Positions 1 to 13,251 of a DNA stretch of 64,000 nt are shown here, one piece after another. The position numbers were made by a program, and so were the translations under genes. This stretch comes from Sipunculus nudus (lineage: Eukaryota; Annelida; Sipuncula; Golfingiida; Sipunculidae). How positions within the stretch are numbered: position 1 is the stretch's first letter; every line of letters starts with the position of its first letter. Where the stretch lies: assembly GCA_026874595.1 (NCBI GenBank), contig CM049306.1:5346019-5410018 (forward strand). The letters run 5' to 3'. Below the pieces are notes generated by a model. It did not search any database, was not told where the DNA came from, and was given only the letters and a program-made list of their open reading frames with translations.

Positions 1-3000
1 GTTTATTGCTAATACAAAACTGTGACATTATTTATGGCATTATGATATTCAAAAGTATTCTCCCTGCACGTGTTTTCTCTAAGTGACGAAAGTATACCTA
101 TAAGCGTGTTAATGATTATAAGCCTGTTTCTGTATGTGAACTTATTTCTGTGACATTATGTGCATGCAGCCCTCAGGTCTGCAACTAGAAATCAAAGGTG
201 TCAAACACAAAATGTCACCATGAGATTTTATTTTAATTCACTGCACAATAAATGACTATTAGACAGTCACACCGGCCGACCGACTTTGCTCTTATCCTGT
301 TGGATATCAAATAAACTAAGGTTAAGTCAATTGTAAGTCATAAAATATAAAAATGTTGAAGTAGATTACTGCTTGAATGATAATAGGTGACTTGTCTATT
401 TCAAGCAGAATTCTCTGTATGAGTCTTAATCATCCACGAAGATGCGTCATCTTTATCAATAACAACTGAAAAACCAAACCTTCTTTACTCAGGCTCAATT
501 TCGTAGGTTTATTTTCATGTTAGATTAATTTACAATTTACAAAAAATAGAATACCCGCACAAATATAATAACTCCAGATAATATTTACAAATTCAAATGT
601 AAATACACCTGCTTTTTTTAGATTATTATCAATGAATAATCACTTAGAACGTTTTATTCAATTTTCGTCAAGGAAATTTGTTCAACATTTTTGTCTTTAA
701 TCCGCAATGAACAGATTAATTGCAATATATAACCTAATAAGGACTACCCTCATTTTGTAGCCAAAACGTTATTTACTTACTTGACTGGATGTTTTGGACT
801 GCTTTTCGTCTTAGTTTGTTACCAGTGTAACAAGTTGATGTGGGTAAAAGCAATTTGTGACTAGAAAAACACTTTACATTTATTTGTTGTCCATTATATG
901 GACGGCTTTATTTTTCAAACAAATCTTCTTATGTCAGTTACCTTGGTAGTTCATTTTATAACTGCGTGACTGATAATAAGTTTACCATAGTTGTTGCTAA
1001 AAGCAGAAGCACAGAAAACGTGATAAATAAGATTAATAAGTTTTAATTAAAGGCAAATTCCCAAAATGTGAGTTTATTGATGACTTTGTTACTGAATAAT
1101 AAGATTGCTTCAATTGTTGCTTGAAGAACTACAAAAGAAAACGTTATAATGCCAAAAGTGAGATGTATTATGGAGATGTAATATATTCTTTTACAGAAAG
1201 GTCTTGTATAAATAAAAGAGATTAAAATGCTTCATACTGAGAAACTGGAAGGGCATTAAGATTTGTTATTTTTGTAAGTATAAAATAACCTTGATTATTG
1301 TATATTGCTTATATAAATGGTCAAATGAATAATGATCATTAAAAAGCAGTACTTTGAAACATAACAGAGGGGGGTGTGGTTAAGATGTGTCCGCAGCTTC
1401 CCTGTCGGCGGCGGTAGATTATTGATACTTCGTCAGTCATTGTCCCATCTGACTTTATGGTGGAGGAGTCTGGGGTTGATCGTAACATCACTGAGTGTGA
1501 CACAATAACACTATACCGTCCAAGGTCTGGGCGCTCTTGATACCGCATTGATGAGCGGTTATGTCTTTGTACAAACGTCTGCCGGCTTCCAAAGACGGGA
1601 GTTTTACAGGTGTTATAAGTATACGTGATGTGGAAGGTGTGAAATGCGTTTTATTCATTCCATATATAGACTCGGTAAAATCTCTGTGTGCCTGTGTACA
1701 ACCTAGTTCATAAGGACATGAATGAAATTCAATGAGAAATTGAAAAGTTGATGTGTCCCCCGGTTTTAAGTATTAAGATGTCATTGGTAAAGAGAACGAC
1801 AGGGTGTTCGAAACAGGTATATTTATAAGATGCATGGTGATCAAGGGCTACGACGATATCAGATGAACAACTGATCGAAGAGTCTTTTAAAAGTGAAATG
1901 CAAAAATGTCTTTTTTTAGGTGGTTTGGAATGAAAGAAAATGACGTATGGCAGTTGAAGAATAAGAAAGAGTACAAATCTAGAAAGAACATAAACGAAAT
2001 TTGTTGTTATCATCATTTTAAAGTATTCTTCTGCTAAAAGGGATGAATGAAAGCTTGAATGATCTGTGGAATAAACCAGTCATGTTTTATACGTGTCGTC
2101 TTGGACAAAAATACTTTTAACATGTCTTTTGTCAGCTAAGACATGACACAAAGGTATACACCAAGGACGAGGTTAAAGAACGTGGTGTTGCCCTTTATGA
2201 AGCTGTTTATTTCTTATACGAACACTTTCTGACTCCTTGGTTTTGAATGAAAGAGGTTTGACGTGCACAAAACGAGTGAGCTGAGTTTACAATCTTCTTT
2301 ATATTTTGTACAGTCACCACTTTATTGAATGACAGCATGTTACTCTCAATTCATCTGACTCTTTTCTATGATATTCATATCTGAAGAAATGCAAAAAAAG
2401 GCAAAAATAGTTCGGTATGATATTTATTGATTTTTATTTCGTTTATTTCTAGTCCTCTTCAATTTGGATTTAAAACCTACCGGTTGGTCCGTAGTTCTAA
2501 ACAACAGGTGGTTTTAAATGGTATTTAATGGTTCAAGTAAGAACCATATTTCCTGCATTTATATACATGTTTGCAGTATTAGGCTTCATGGTGAAAAAAA
2601 GTTCTTTCCATGCCAAAATTAACTTCTTGAAATGTTGTTGGAATGTATAAACAGTAATGTATTTTTTTATGATTTCTCCGTATTTCATCAATGAAGGACA
2701 TTATAAAGCTATTTATTTTTTATATATTCAAGATATTTATATTTTAAATTTATTTCATTTATTTAACCTTTCTCTTCAATCTTAACAAGGATCATCAGTT
2801 CATATGAACAACTATGCATAGAAGCGGTCCACATATAAAGCAACCGAAAAAAAGTTATAAATAAAATAAAATGTACTTTTAAGGTAGGTGAGTACATAGT
2901 TGTCTAGGCAGCGTGGTATCATTCCGGCGACAAAATATTGTTGTAAAAATAATTTACATTTTATAAATTCAGTACATCAAATTAATTTAATTATTCTTAT

Positions 3001-3030
3001 TTTTGTTTATGAATATTGTATCTAAGATAT
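1..3030. other. AT-rich DNA, no gene recognised
   Basis: No coding exon, RNA gene or array is recognised on either strand. Open frames are at most 95 codons (minus strand 1729-2016, hydrophobic and AT-driven) and resemble no family I know. The sequence is dominated by A/T runs typical of intergenic or intronic DNA. A diverged transposon could be missed by eye. Confidence 0.5.
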
Positions 3031-3039
3031 TCCTGCCTT

Positions 3040-3090
3040 CAGGGCAGTAGTGTTCTCTTTGCATGGAAGAAATGAGAACACTACTCCCTG
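3040..3090. other. Strong imperfect hairpin, 17-bp stem
   Basis: The left arm at 3040-3057 (CAGGGCAGTAGTGTTCTC) is complementary to the right arm at 3074-3090 (GAGAACACTACTCCCTG), with a single bulged C at 3045 and a 16-nt loop. The whole stem-loop is 51 nt. Just downstream, ATGTCAGTGCT occurs twice about 60 bp apart (near 3112 and 3172). It could be a fold-back element remnant or a structured RNA. It is short for a typical microRNA precursor, so no RNA gene is claimed. Confidence 0.6.
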
Positions 3091-3650
3091 TTTGTATGAA
3101 CTAATAATTTCAATGTCAGTGCTATATGGAATATACATTTCCTTTATTGGAGTTTATTGAATGTGACATTCGATGTCAGTGCTCCTAAAAATACAGGTTT
3201 CATGGCTGATTACGTTTGTGATATCTTTATTTTTCATTATTTAAGGAAATTAATTTGACAAACAGAAGTTCGTGATTGATCATGTTTTGTAGTAGTTCAA
3301 CTAGTCGGCTAATAAGTTTGATATCATATGTCACGAAATGGATCGTGTCATTTTGTTTTATTTTCAATTCTCAGGTTAGCTGTACCGGGTTAGCTGTACG
3401 TGTGTTTTTGTTGAGCGAGAATACACGCGCCAGTCAGAGTATTGGTTTGTTATACAATGGCTGTATTCAAGAGAGAGGTTGCCAAGTGCGCTACAGGTCA
3501 AATTATGCCTTTGTTAAAGCGATCACTTAGGAGTTAAGCGTGTTTCGTTCGTAGCCTATATAGTATTCAGCGTACTTATGAATATAGTTGGGCCGTAGTA
3601 AAAAAAGGCCAGGCTTTTTATTAGCCTTATGAATATAAATGAGCCTACAG
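3091..3650. other. Unassigned DNA, no gene recognised
   Basis: This contains an 84-codon plus frame at 3276-3530 with no recognisable domain. Inside it, at 3457, another frame begins ATG and reads about 26 codons. Neither has splice or homology support. Confidence 0.45.
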
Positions 3651-3787
3651 GAGCTGCCAGCAGGTGTCGAGTTAGGTGCTGCCAGCCGGTGTCGAGTGAG
3701 GTGCTGCTAGCGGGTGTCAAGTGAGGTGCTGCCAGCGGATGTCCATTGAGGTGCAGTTGGGTGCCGCCAGCCGGGGTCCAGTAGGCC
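3651..3787. repeat. Minisatellite, 25-bp unit, about 5 copies
   Basis: Successive units share GTGCTGCCAGC-GGTGTC-AGTGAG with a period of 25 bp and several substitutions per unit. A short partial unit sits near 3751. It is much more GC-rich than its surroundings. The indels argue against a coding repeat. Confidence 0.85.
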
Positions 3788-4474
3788 TATCGCAAATTCA
3801 GGAGATCTAAAGATTGTCTAACCGGACTCTGTGTTTTACTTAAGTTTAATTTAGTGTGTGTACCAGCGTATCTAGTGTATTTGTTAGGTAATTTTCAATT
3901 CTAGGTTTCAATACCTTTTATTTTCTTTTAATTTATACTCTTGTTGTTTAGCCACAGACTTGTGTAATGTTTGTGTCTGAATGCTGATACGTTGAGTGCG
4001 CCATCAAAAACCACACAATCTCTACTTTAACCCTGTCCGTCACTTGGTAACGGCAACCTTTTCCCTAAAGGCACCATCAGAAAGGGGTAACTTTAATCGG
4101 GTGACATTATGACTTAAATAACTTAACTTGAGGTAGGTTTTCATGAATGTTAATTTAAAAATACAATTTTCCCATCGCCATTATTTTTCAAAACGTACTT
4201 ATCTCCCTTTGTTTTAGCAATTTTTCGGCAGGTTATTTCTACCCACGCTTAACTACATGGTAACCTTAATCAACTGATCTGGTTGTATAGCTTGCCACTA
4301 AAGGACCTTTAAAGCACGTGGCACCCGCTCTATTGCATGGACAGGATTCGTGTCAACAAAGAAATTTATTAACCCTTTCACAAATAAAACATTTTGTAAA
4401 CGGGTTGAATCCGTGTTGAGCGTTCACACTGGCATCTAGCACAAGATGTAGGCCTACATAAAAAAGTCATATCA
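3788..4474. other. Unassigned DNA
   Basis: No frame or repeat of note is recognised. GAGCGTTCAC near 4417 recurs near 4894, on the far side of the inverted-repeat element at 4475. That may mean the element landed inside an older repeat. Confidence 0.4.
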
Positions 4475-4803
4475 GGCCAAAAATGGTATGGTTCTCAGGC
4501 ACTTTTTTTCAGAAATCAATGCGGGCGGGCGCTTTTTTTATTTTAAATTTTTTTGTATGTTTCGATAAAAATGTCAAATGATAAAGGAAAAGCATGAAAA
4601 TAATTTTTCATTTTGCTAAATAAGTGAAAGCATTACAAAACTATGGAAATTGTATGGTTTTATCTTCTTGAAAGAAATATGGGAACGGCAGCAGCTCAAA
4701 ATTGGAAAGTTTTTGTTGAAAATCAAAATAAAAAGTTTTGATGCGGGGGTTTAAAATTGATGCGGGCGGTGCCTGAGAACCATACATTTAATTTTTTTTG
4801 GCC
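4475..4803. mobile_element. Short inverted-repeat element (MITE), 329 bp
   Basis: The two ends read GGCC...GGCC. A perfect 17-bp inverted repeat, GTATGGTTCTCAGGCAC at 4486-4502, matches its complement at 4769-4785. Outside it lie A-rich then T-rich spacers leading to the terminal GGCC. TCA lies directly outside both ends, which could be a 3-bp target-site duplication. GGC-type ends with a 3-bp duplication fit PIF/Harbinger MITEs, but TCA is not their usual target, so the superfamily is a guess. There is no internal coding capacity. Confidence 0.65.
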
Positions 4804-7800
4804 TCACATGTGGGAGCAATGGAACAACAGGCTGACACAAGCATTCGCGCCGGCGCGTGACCCGCTGATGAAAACTTGGTCTAAACCGTTCTAGAGCGTT
4901 CACTTGACACTTTGGCAAAGCGGATAAACGATTCGCATTCAAAACGGTTTAAAACCACCTCATGAGATTTGAAAACCGGTTTGCATTTGCCATGTGAAAG
5001 GGATAGGCCTAAGACGCATGGCCCCTGTCTATCAAAGTCAGAACAAGCTTTTTATATACAAATTACACTTCAGCCTTCCAGTTATTCCTCCCGTCCGATA
5101 TCGATGCTCCAAATTTTTTTGTTAAACATTTTGTATAATACTACATATTGCTTGTCATAATTTATTTTACTTATTAAATTTATAATGACGCTTACAATAT
5201 GTAATAAATGTAAAAAGAGTATATCTAGTTTCAGATAACCATTAAAAACAGTTTCTTTATGTACGTAGGCCTAATTATTCATGTAAATACACATCCTTTT
5301 GAGTCCAACACGTCAGGGGATGGGTCAAAATACCCATTATTATGAAAGAATGTCTAAAGAAGAAAAGAGAATTCTTTTTTTTTTCCTTCAGAAAAAGAAC
5401 AGCAGCGATGAAGTAATAAAAAGTCTGAAGGATATTATCCTATTTGGACAGGCATTATTAAAATAGATAAAGGCCCAAACAAGGAAATCAGGATATAAAT
5501 GGTGTGGATTGTTCTTGGAAGGGAAACAAACGGCTTTGTTGATAAAGCCATTTAATTCAACGATAATAGCTGGCAGCTCTCCAATGGTTAATCAGACAGA
5601 AGCATTGAAGAAGAGATTACTTTGAGATAATGTTGCATTATTTTGCGTTTTATACAAGTTATATGATAGGCCCGACTGTAAATGTTTATTGGATGTAGGT
5701 CAAAATCCATGAGCCGGCGCCGATATTCAACACCAGCGTCCGGTGTTTTGTCAGGTCTCTCTGTTAATGTTGGCATGGCTCCGCATACTGAACAGACATG
5801 TCTCCTCATACTAAACAGGCGGCCTTTCAAAGCTGAAGTGTTGGCTTAGCACAAAGTGATATCTCATTATTACAGGAGGATTATTCTCCCAGGCTTTCAA
5901 GTCTAAGAGTGGAAACGGCGGCCAGTACATTTGTTACAGTTATTAGGTTAAATGATAATTCCGATGGAAGCAACGACACGCTACTTGACCCGCGAGCTTA
6001 TAATATGTGTAATATGTGTACCACGTTTTCTGCTTCCAATCTTCAGTAACAGAGACCTGGTCAGAGCCCCCCCCCCCCCGGGCATCTGTGTTCCACTTGA
6101 CCTTTACAGGAAAGTTGTATCCTGGCGCAATTATACAGAGATTTATGTGCAACCGCCATCTGCCCCATTCCATCTCCTGCCAGTAAGATACAATCTCTGC
6201 AAACATTGCTTATAAAACCCTCTTTTTTGTAACTGTATCAGGTATGTAAATTACAAGTACAGTTCAAGTTTTGCTTAATTTCAATATCCGAAATAAGTAT
6301 TGACAACCCCTCAACTGCGTGCTTCTGGTTCATCACGAACTTGATGGTAACTGAAGGTAGACAGAGGAGACGCACATGGCAAGGGACCATCACCCTTCTT
6401 GATTCCATAAGAATAAAAAATAAAGGATGAAACCAAACAAAAAGTAAAAAAAAAATTAATTAGAAAATATAAGTGAGCTAATGGTGCTTTCAGTCGTAAA
6501 ATAAAGAAGGCCTTGCATATGGTTTTATTAGGTCTGCAGACTATTACGCTCCCTAGCGTATTATTTTAACTGGCTTGACCGTTTATGATACACTAAGACA
6601 CCAGGTGGTGGGTCTGTCTGCCCAAAAAAAAAAAATATGCATATAGGATGTGGGGCGATGAGCTGTCACTCAAAACGAAATGAACAACATTGGCTCCGTG
6701 TATTCCTCGCTTGGCTGGTAAACCTTTTTTGCTGTACGTCCTGATAATTATGTAGATTCCTTGTCGCATCAGTTGTGTGTCGCATATCGGGTATTGTTTA
6801 CACGCAGTCAAAGAGGACCACAAACATTTATGGAATCAGTTTGTGGTCTAGCTCAAACACAGTCAGTGGCCTCTTCAACCCCTTAAAAAATTTTGCAAAC
6901 AGCATTTATATTTGCTATTTATTAATCATGTGACCATTTCAGCCAATCATTGAGTTCGTGTTATCCAGCACAGGGTCTCATCTGATTGGACCAAAATACA
7001 GTGCTTTCCTCTGGTGTAGCGATTCAGGATACGAGGTCAAAACAAGCAGCGCTTACGATATAAGTAGTAAGCCTTTAGGTAAAGCGCTGTCTAAAAAGCG
7101 TAGCAGACTATATAAGAAAACTAAAATATAGCCATGATCTAATATTCGTCGTCCTGCAGCAATATGTCTGACGTTAGACAAGTAAGTTTTGACATCGTTT
7201 GACATCATTCTATCTACAGAAGATGTATGAATGTGCATTGAACACCTATCGTAACACTTTTAGAATTCCTAATATCAAAACCACGTTGTTTTATTTTGTA
7301 AACATTTGGCATGTATATGCGGTATCGAGTGTATTTGTAGAAGTTATGAAATGGATCATTATGTGTTTAGTCAGAAAAATAGGGACTCTATATACTCATT
7401 AAATATGTTAATTGTTGAAGCTAGAGAACATTTATACAGCATATAAATAGTATAGATTTAAAGGAGAAATCCAGATCAGAACCACGCCTACCCCACAGCA
7501 TAGGCCTACTTGAGATCGAGATAGCTATCTGGATGGCCGAAGAGGGGCATACCTCCTGCTGTGTACCCCTTGCCTGTATAATTATTATTTCATATGTATT
7601 ATATTTATATGGATGTCGCTTATCGAGCCTGTTCATAAAGATCCTTTATCTTACCCCTTACGGACGGCAACAATGCGGCAACACATGACACAAACAAGCG
7701 TCCAACAGGTAATGATGCGTTGTTTTGTCCTTTCAGATCAAGATGTATGTCTATAAATCCAAATGATATTTCAGTAAAAATATAACAAAAATATGTTTTT

Positions 7801-7988
7801 AATTAAATTAATATAGAATAGGACCTCGACCCTCCAAAAGTATTGTCCTGGCTCCCGAGCATAACCCTAATTTTTCTTTCCACTTTAAATGTTACTTTCA
7901 ATTGCATCAAAGGCATTGTTGTTGCAATGTTTGGTGATATAGTAAGATTCATGTTGAGTGTTATAGAAATGGGCATGCTTCCCTACAG
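4804..7988. other. AT-rich DNA, no gene recognised
   Basis: Opposed open frames of 87 codons at 5943-6206 and 5952-6215 overlap a poly-C tract at 6069-6079 and look like chance. Short frames at 6593-6823, 7199-7402 and 7421-7636 show no domain. No array was seen. Confidence 0.45.
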
Positions 7989-7990
7989 TA

Positions 7991-8039
<49 letters not shown>
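7989..8039. repeat. TA microsatellite
   Basis: Alternating TA for about 51 bp with one interruption (ATTTA). An 88-codon plus frame at 7843-8109 crosses it and encodes a Tyr/Ile run, which is an artefact of the microsatellite. Confidence 0.95.
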
Positions 8040-8041
<2 letters not shown>

Positions 8042-8357
8042 ACTTCAATGATCTGTTAAACTCATATTTTGATAATGTAAGACCTGGGGTATGTGTCATG
8101 TTCAACTGAAATAATAGTGTCCACTATGTTCAGACGGATGCGATGACCGGATGCGTTAATCGCATGCGATAAATACTGGTATGCTTCACCAGCTAAGACC
8201 CCTAGCTAAAGTCTTTACCACAAAGGTGCGCTCTCTTCATTCAGAAGTATTGGCTACTGGTCAAACATGGGCGGCAAGCAAATCTAGAATGAATAACCTT
8301 CTAGCGCTATGTGTGGCTGCTTGGTTGTATGCTCCCCAGGCTGACGAGAAAAGCCAT

Positions 8358-8459
8358 AAGAATGAACAGGCCCGAAAGACCAGGAAGGCAAAGAGTAATG
8401 TCGGATGATACTGGCATCCTCAGTGATATGAGACTATAAAGCCCCCTACCTTTAAATAG
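8358..8459. repeat. Dispersed repeat fragment, pair of 44181-44280
   Basis: About 100 bp, starting AAGAATGAACAGG and running through GACCAGGAAGGCAAAG to TATAAAG-CCC-CTACC-TTTAAAT, matches 44181-44280 in the same order and orientation with scattered changes. The 75-codon plus frame 8181-8408 ends in this repeat, so that frame is not evidence of a gene. The family is not recognised. Confidence 0.6.
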
Positions 8460-8860
8460 TTCAGCCTACAGGTTCATCTGTTGTACAGTACAATGTGTAT
8501 CTAATTGGTTTGTCTTTATTTGCAAATTTACAGAACATTATTTTGATGAATATTGTACCTAACAACATAAAAATATCGATTAAATATTGAATCGTTGTGC
8601 AAAAAACAGAAACTATTGTTTTTATATTATCAACAAATGTTACAATCGGCATCATATCTATTTACACATGTATTGTGTATTTCTCTCTGTCAAGGTATTG
8701 TTAATATTTGTGTTTTCTTTTTAATTTTGCAGGATACGTCTGATGAAATCATTATCAAACAAATTATTGTAAAGCATCATGTATTTTATGCTATTTTGGC
8801 AAAATTTCAAAACATGAACATTTACAGCAGGAACATATAGGGGAAAAATCACATTGTAAT
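8460..8860. other. AT-rich DNA, no gene recognised
   Basis: Short frames on both strands (64 and 81 codons) overlap one another and have AT-rich codons only. No repeat or RNA gene was seen. Confidence 0.45.
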
Positions 8861-8861
8861 T

Positions 8862-8933
<72 letters not shown>

Positions 8934-8942
8934 TATATATAA
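8861..8942. repeat. TA microsatellite, compound
   Basis: Runs of TA are interrupted by single C or G changes (TATACATA, ATGTATAT, TAGATATA) over about 82 bp. Confidence 0.95.
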
Positions 8943-10025
8943 ATGTGTGCAACCTGACCATGAAATGTAAAATATAAATTGGCGTAAAAGTATTACATTA
9001 TATATAAGAGCTTATGAGATTCTTAATCCTGATGAAATATTTTCGTAAATGGAAGAAGAAATTTATAAATATTTTATTCAAAACAACCTTGTGAAAACAT
9101 TTACTGGACGTTTTGAGGTTCTGTCAAATTTTCTGTTTATGTCTCTATGGTATTATCAGGGTAATTTTTATAGGAACACATTTGTAACGTGAATAAAATA
9201 TTATCAAAACCTTTAATTTTTTCATGTTTCCACCATCATAAAATACGGTAACAGCGTAAAATATTGATGAATTCATATAATCTTGTTTAACAAAATGAAA
9301 TAAAAAAATAAAATATATTATAAAAAAAAAACAGCATCATGAATGTTACAAAACAGATTGGGTTTATGAAAAATATGTCATATTAAAGAAACTGAAAATG
9401 CTTGACATGTTTGCTGACGGTATGATGACCAGTGCATTAGCCATTACTGGCTTCCGAAATTTACACATTTGGACTATAACTGAGCGTTTTCGAGCCAAAA
9501 ATAGTCTATAACTTCTATAACTTTGATTTTTTACATAATGATAGAATAGACCTTATTCTATCAATAAAAATAAAATGGTACTTTCTATTGATGTAGTAGC
9601 ATTTTAATTATGCTTCGATCATTGCTTTTTAAAAAAAATAAAATCCTTGCTTCCGGCTTCGTACTTCCGAGCTTTATACATAGCCGTTTGGGAATCCCCT
9701 ACCGGAAGTTATGATTGTCCCGCTGAAGCCGTGTAGACGAGTTTTTCAAGTAAAACCAGCCTCGGTATTAAAAACTGCTGCACGAATTAATACACGCAAG
9801 TCAACCCTGGATGTAATAATTATTATTTTCCCCAACAGAATTACGTCACTTTTAGTCTTAACTCAGGAAAATGACAGTTCGAGAAGTAGATGAAAATTAA
9901 AATGTAGTGTCAGAAATGGCGTTCACATCTGCACTTACTAGAATTGATGCGTACCTAATAGCTTGTACTGTCACCCATCGTTCTTCAGTTCATCTGGAAT
10001 CGACGTTTTGGGTGACAGGCTGTCT
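8943..10025. other. AT-rich DNA before the 160-bp repeat region
   Basis: No gene or array is recognised. A 60-codon plus frame at 9711-9893 has no identifiable domain. Confidence 0.4.
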
Positions 10026-10980
10026 CTAGAACTAACCATGAAAATTGGTCGAATATTGTGTCTAGACCTAGGTTTTCATGATCAAAGAGTCAAATGAAAC
10101 TATAATAGCTACGGTTAGGTCAGTATTTAAATTTAAATATGCAAATTAGGGCCGACATATATGAAAATTCTACCTTCCCAAATATCTCAAGAACTAACCA
10201 TGATAACTGGTCAAACATTGTGCCAAGACCTATGTTTTAGGATCAAAGATTCAAATGAAACCATATTACCAACGGTTTAGTTCATATTTTAATTTCAATA
10301 TGCAAATAAGGGCCGTCATTGATGAAAACTCTACCTTCCTCGTAATCTACAGAACTCACCAAGTTAACTGACCTAGGTATTCATGGTCAAAGATCCAAAT
10401 GAAACAATGTTAACAACGATTATTTCCTATTTAAAATTTTAATATGCAAAATAGGGCCGCCATTGATGAAAGGTCTACTGTCTTCGATATATGCAGAACT
10501 TCCCATGATAGCTTGTCGAACATTGTGTCTAGACCTAGGTTTTTATGGTCAAGGATCCAAACGAAACCATAATATCAACGGTTTAGGCCATATTTTAAAT
10601 GTTAATATGCAAATTAGTACCGCTATTGTTGGAGATTCTAATTTCTGTAATATATCAAGAATTCCCATGACCAACATTGTTTCTTGACTTAGGTTTTCTT
10701 GGTCAAACCTTGGTCATGAAACCATATTAACAAATGTTTATTCCGTGTTTAAAAATTTAACATGCATTGATCAGACCCTCTCTTCTATATTTCAGTTGGA
10801 AACCATTGTAACTGTTCAAACCTGATTTAGTAGGTTTTCATGGCTGAGATTTGCATGTGTAAAGACCCTCGGGAAATACTTTCAGATAATCTTCGGCATT
10901 ATCAAAAGAACTAACCATAATATATAGTCACATTTTTTCAAGACTTGGGTTTTCACGGTTATTGATTCAAACAAAACCCT
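10026..10980 (+). repeat. Decayed tandem repeat, unit about 160 bp, forward copies
   Basis: Six to seven diverged units follow one another. Each carries, in order, AGAACTAACCATGA, a TGTCTAGACCTAGGTTTTCATG block, CAAAGA-TCAAATGAAACCATA, AACGGTTTAG and ATATGCAAATTAGGGCCG. Units begin near 10026, 10189, 10350, 10495, 10658 and 10800, with a weaker copy near 10908. Decay increases to the right. Inverted copies lie at 12835-13215. No coding frame runs through the units. Confidence 0.75.
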
Positions 10981-12834
10981 ATAAATTTTAAGTGTTTTTT
11001 TTTTCGTTTTTATGAAACAAATGAAATCTTTCCTCAAAGAAACAGCATTTCTGCAAAATTTCAGTTGGAAACTTTGATAAAGTGAATGGACTAACACGTA
11101 GCCCGGTTGCTTGGGCATTAGTTTCCGGCCCTGAAGGGCTACGGTTTAATCGCCAATACTGCTTCTGATGTCCTCACGACAGGTTATGACCGTGTTATTC
11201 ACACCCCCGTGCATATAAAACCTTAAGTCAGAAATTCTTAAAATAGTTAAAAAGACCAAGTTACACGAGATTTTATGAGGTCTTTTCATCTTCAGCCGGG
11301 GATAAATGCAAAAAAAAAATGCCCTCCTGGTCACAGATTTTTACAAGACCGTAAACGATAAAGTATTTCCTTCATTTGCAAATTAGGAATATAAATTGTA
11401 TATTGTTAGTTTTTGTGCATATTATAGCATAAGATGCCTGCACTTTGTAACAATAAATAATACGGATGGGTACAAATGACAGGATAACCTAAACCTTAAC
11501 TGCTCTTGTAATCACCTGTCTTGATGTTTGATGCCTTATACATAGACCCTGAACAGAGTTTGTAGCACTTCTAAAATCAAGGAGCCGAGTAGTTCGCCCA
11601 CTGTCAATTCTATTTTTGCCTATGAAGCTGTTTTTTTGGTGGCATAAGAGTGTTTCACTTGTTCAAGATTTAACGGATCAGGCAGGCTGGGCAGAATCAA
11701 TGCTCTTTTATGATTATTTATCAGTGTTTGAGAAGTATAATCATACACTGAAGTAAATATAATATAGTATATTATAGTCACGAATATGTTGGTCAAAGGT
11801 CAAACAACTGGACAAAAGCTAATGGCATATGAAGATAGATAAAAACAGGCATTTTCTACCACTAGGACTCGATTAATGTTTGTCTACCTTGGACTGCTAA
11901 TATTGTAGCTTATATAACGGTCGGACAAGCAGGGTTTACATGATCTGTATGAATTGACAAGCCAAAACAGAGGTGACTCAGGTGAAGATACGACAGTTAA
12001 GTCTACCTTAAACTACCTTATACCGTGAATTTCGGAATTTGGTATTAATATATATTAACGTCCAATCGTATTCCCTGTGTATAAAAACATTTATATATAA
12101 TATTTCTTTACGTTCTATTATATTTCCTGGTTAATTGAAACTTCGGTCATAGAAATTGGACTGAAAGGTGTCAAGATATCTCATGGTTAGATATTCCAAC
12201 CAAACTCGGAAGTGTTTAGAAAAAATACTTTTCAGTTTTCATATATTAACAAAAGGCATATCAAATTTGCAAGTAAATCACGAGAGGTTATATTGTGATA
12301 AAGGATGAACGCCTTGGCATATTTATTCCAGTAGATCTGAACTGGTCCCTGTAAGACTGTGTTTTTTAAACACTCAATGTCACCCAGAAATAGTAGCCAA
12401 ATGCCGAAAATGTACTTTCATCCTAACAATTTTATCTAATACATTCATATATATATCTTGACATACTCTCCATATTACATATACTAGCCACATTCAGTAG
12501 ATAATCTATAAATAGTTGTATTGTATGTGGAACAGAACCCAAAACTGAATCGCTACAGGAAGTCTCCATTACCATTCATGAAATATAGATACAAATGATT
12601 GATATAATACACATAATATAAAGCATAGAAAGTACACCCCGTCTTACTCCTAGGTTTATGCTAGCTTTTCATACTGATCTCTGACCCATAAACCACAGGT
12701 TTAGCAAATATTTGACCATTTATCAATATTTTAAATATATACTGGAGAAATAAGTTTTACCGCAGTGACTTCCGTAATTTGTATGTTCAACATATAATTA
12801 AACCTTTACATCAGGCATTTGTTAAGATGGTCTT
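10981..12834. other. Spacer between forward and inverted 160-bp repeats
   Basis: This 1.85-kb AT-rich spacer has no recognised gene. TGTCCTCACGACA near 11169 is the reverse complement of TGTCGTGAGGACA near 13236, which links the two arms. Frames of 62-78 codons at its left edge are not recognisable. If the repeats belong to one element, this would be its interior. Confidence 0.4.
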
Positions 12835-13215
12835 TTAACAATCGTTGACCACGAAAACCTGTCTAGATTCCATGTAAGGGCAACCGAAATTTGCCTAATA
12901 AATGTCGGTTAACCCATTGTTCATATGAATTCATTTGAATCTTTGACCATGAAAAGCTAGGTCTAGACAACCTTTTTTACCAGTTATCATGGATCGTTCT
13001 TGAGATATCTGGAAAGGAAGGATTTTCATCAACGCCGGCCCTAATAAGCAAATTGAAATTTAAAATATTGACTAAACTGTTGCTATTATGGTTTCATTTG
13101 AACCTTTAAACATGCAAACCTAGGTCTAGACACAATATTCGACCAATTATCATGGATGGCGCTTGATATATCAAATAAAATATAATTTTCGAAAATGGAG
13201 GCCCTTATTTGCATA
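12835..13215 (-). repeat. Inverted copies of the 160-bp repeat
   Basis: Two clear units and one partial unit read in the opposite direction to 10026-10980. GGCCCTAATAAGCAAATT, GGTTTCATTTGAACCTTT, CCTAGGTCTAGACA and CCAATTATCATGGAT are reverse complements of the forward-unit blocks. Confidence 0.7.
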
Positions 13216-13232
13216 TTACACAAGTTGCCCAA

Positions 13233-13251
13233 GGTTGTCGTGAGGACAACC
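13233..13251. other. Short perfect stem-loop beside the inverted repeats
   Basis: GGTTGTC at 13233-13239 pairs with GACAACC at 13245-13251 around a 5-nt loop. It lies about 20 bp beyond the last inverted unit, so it may mark the element edge. Confidence 0.6.
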
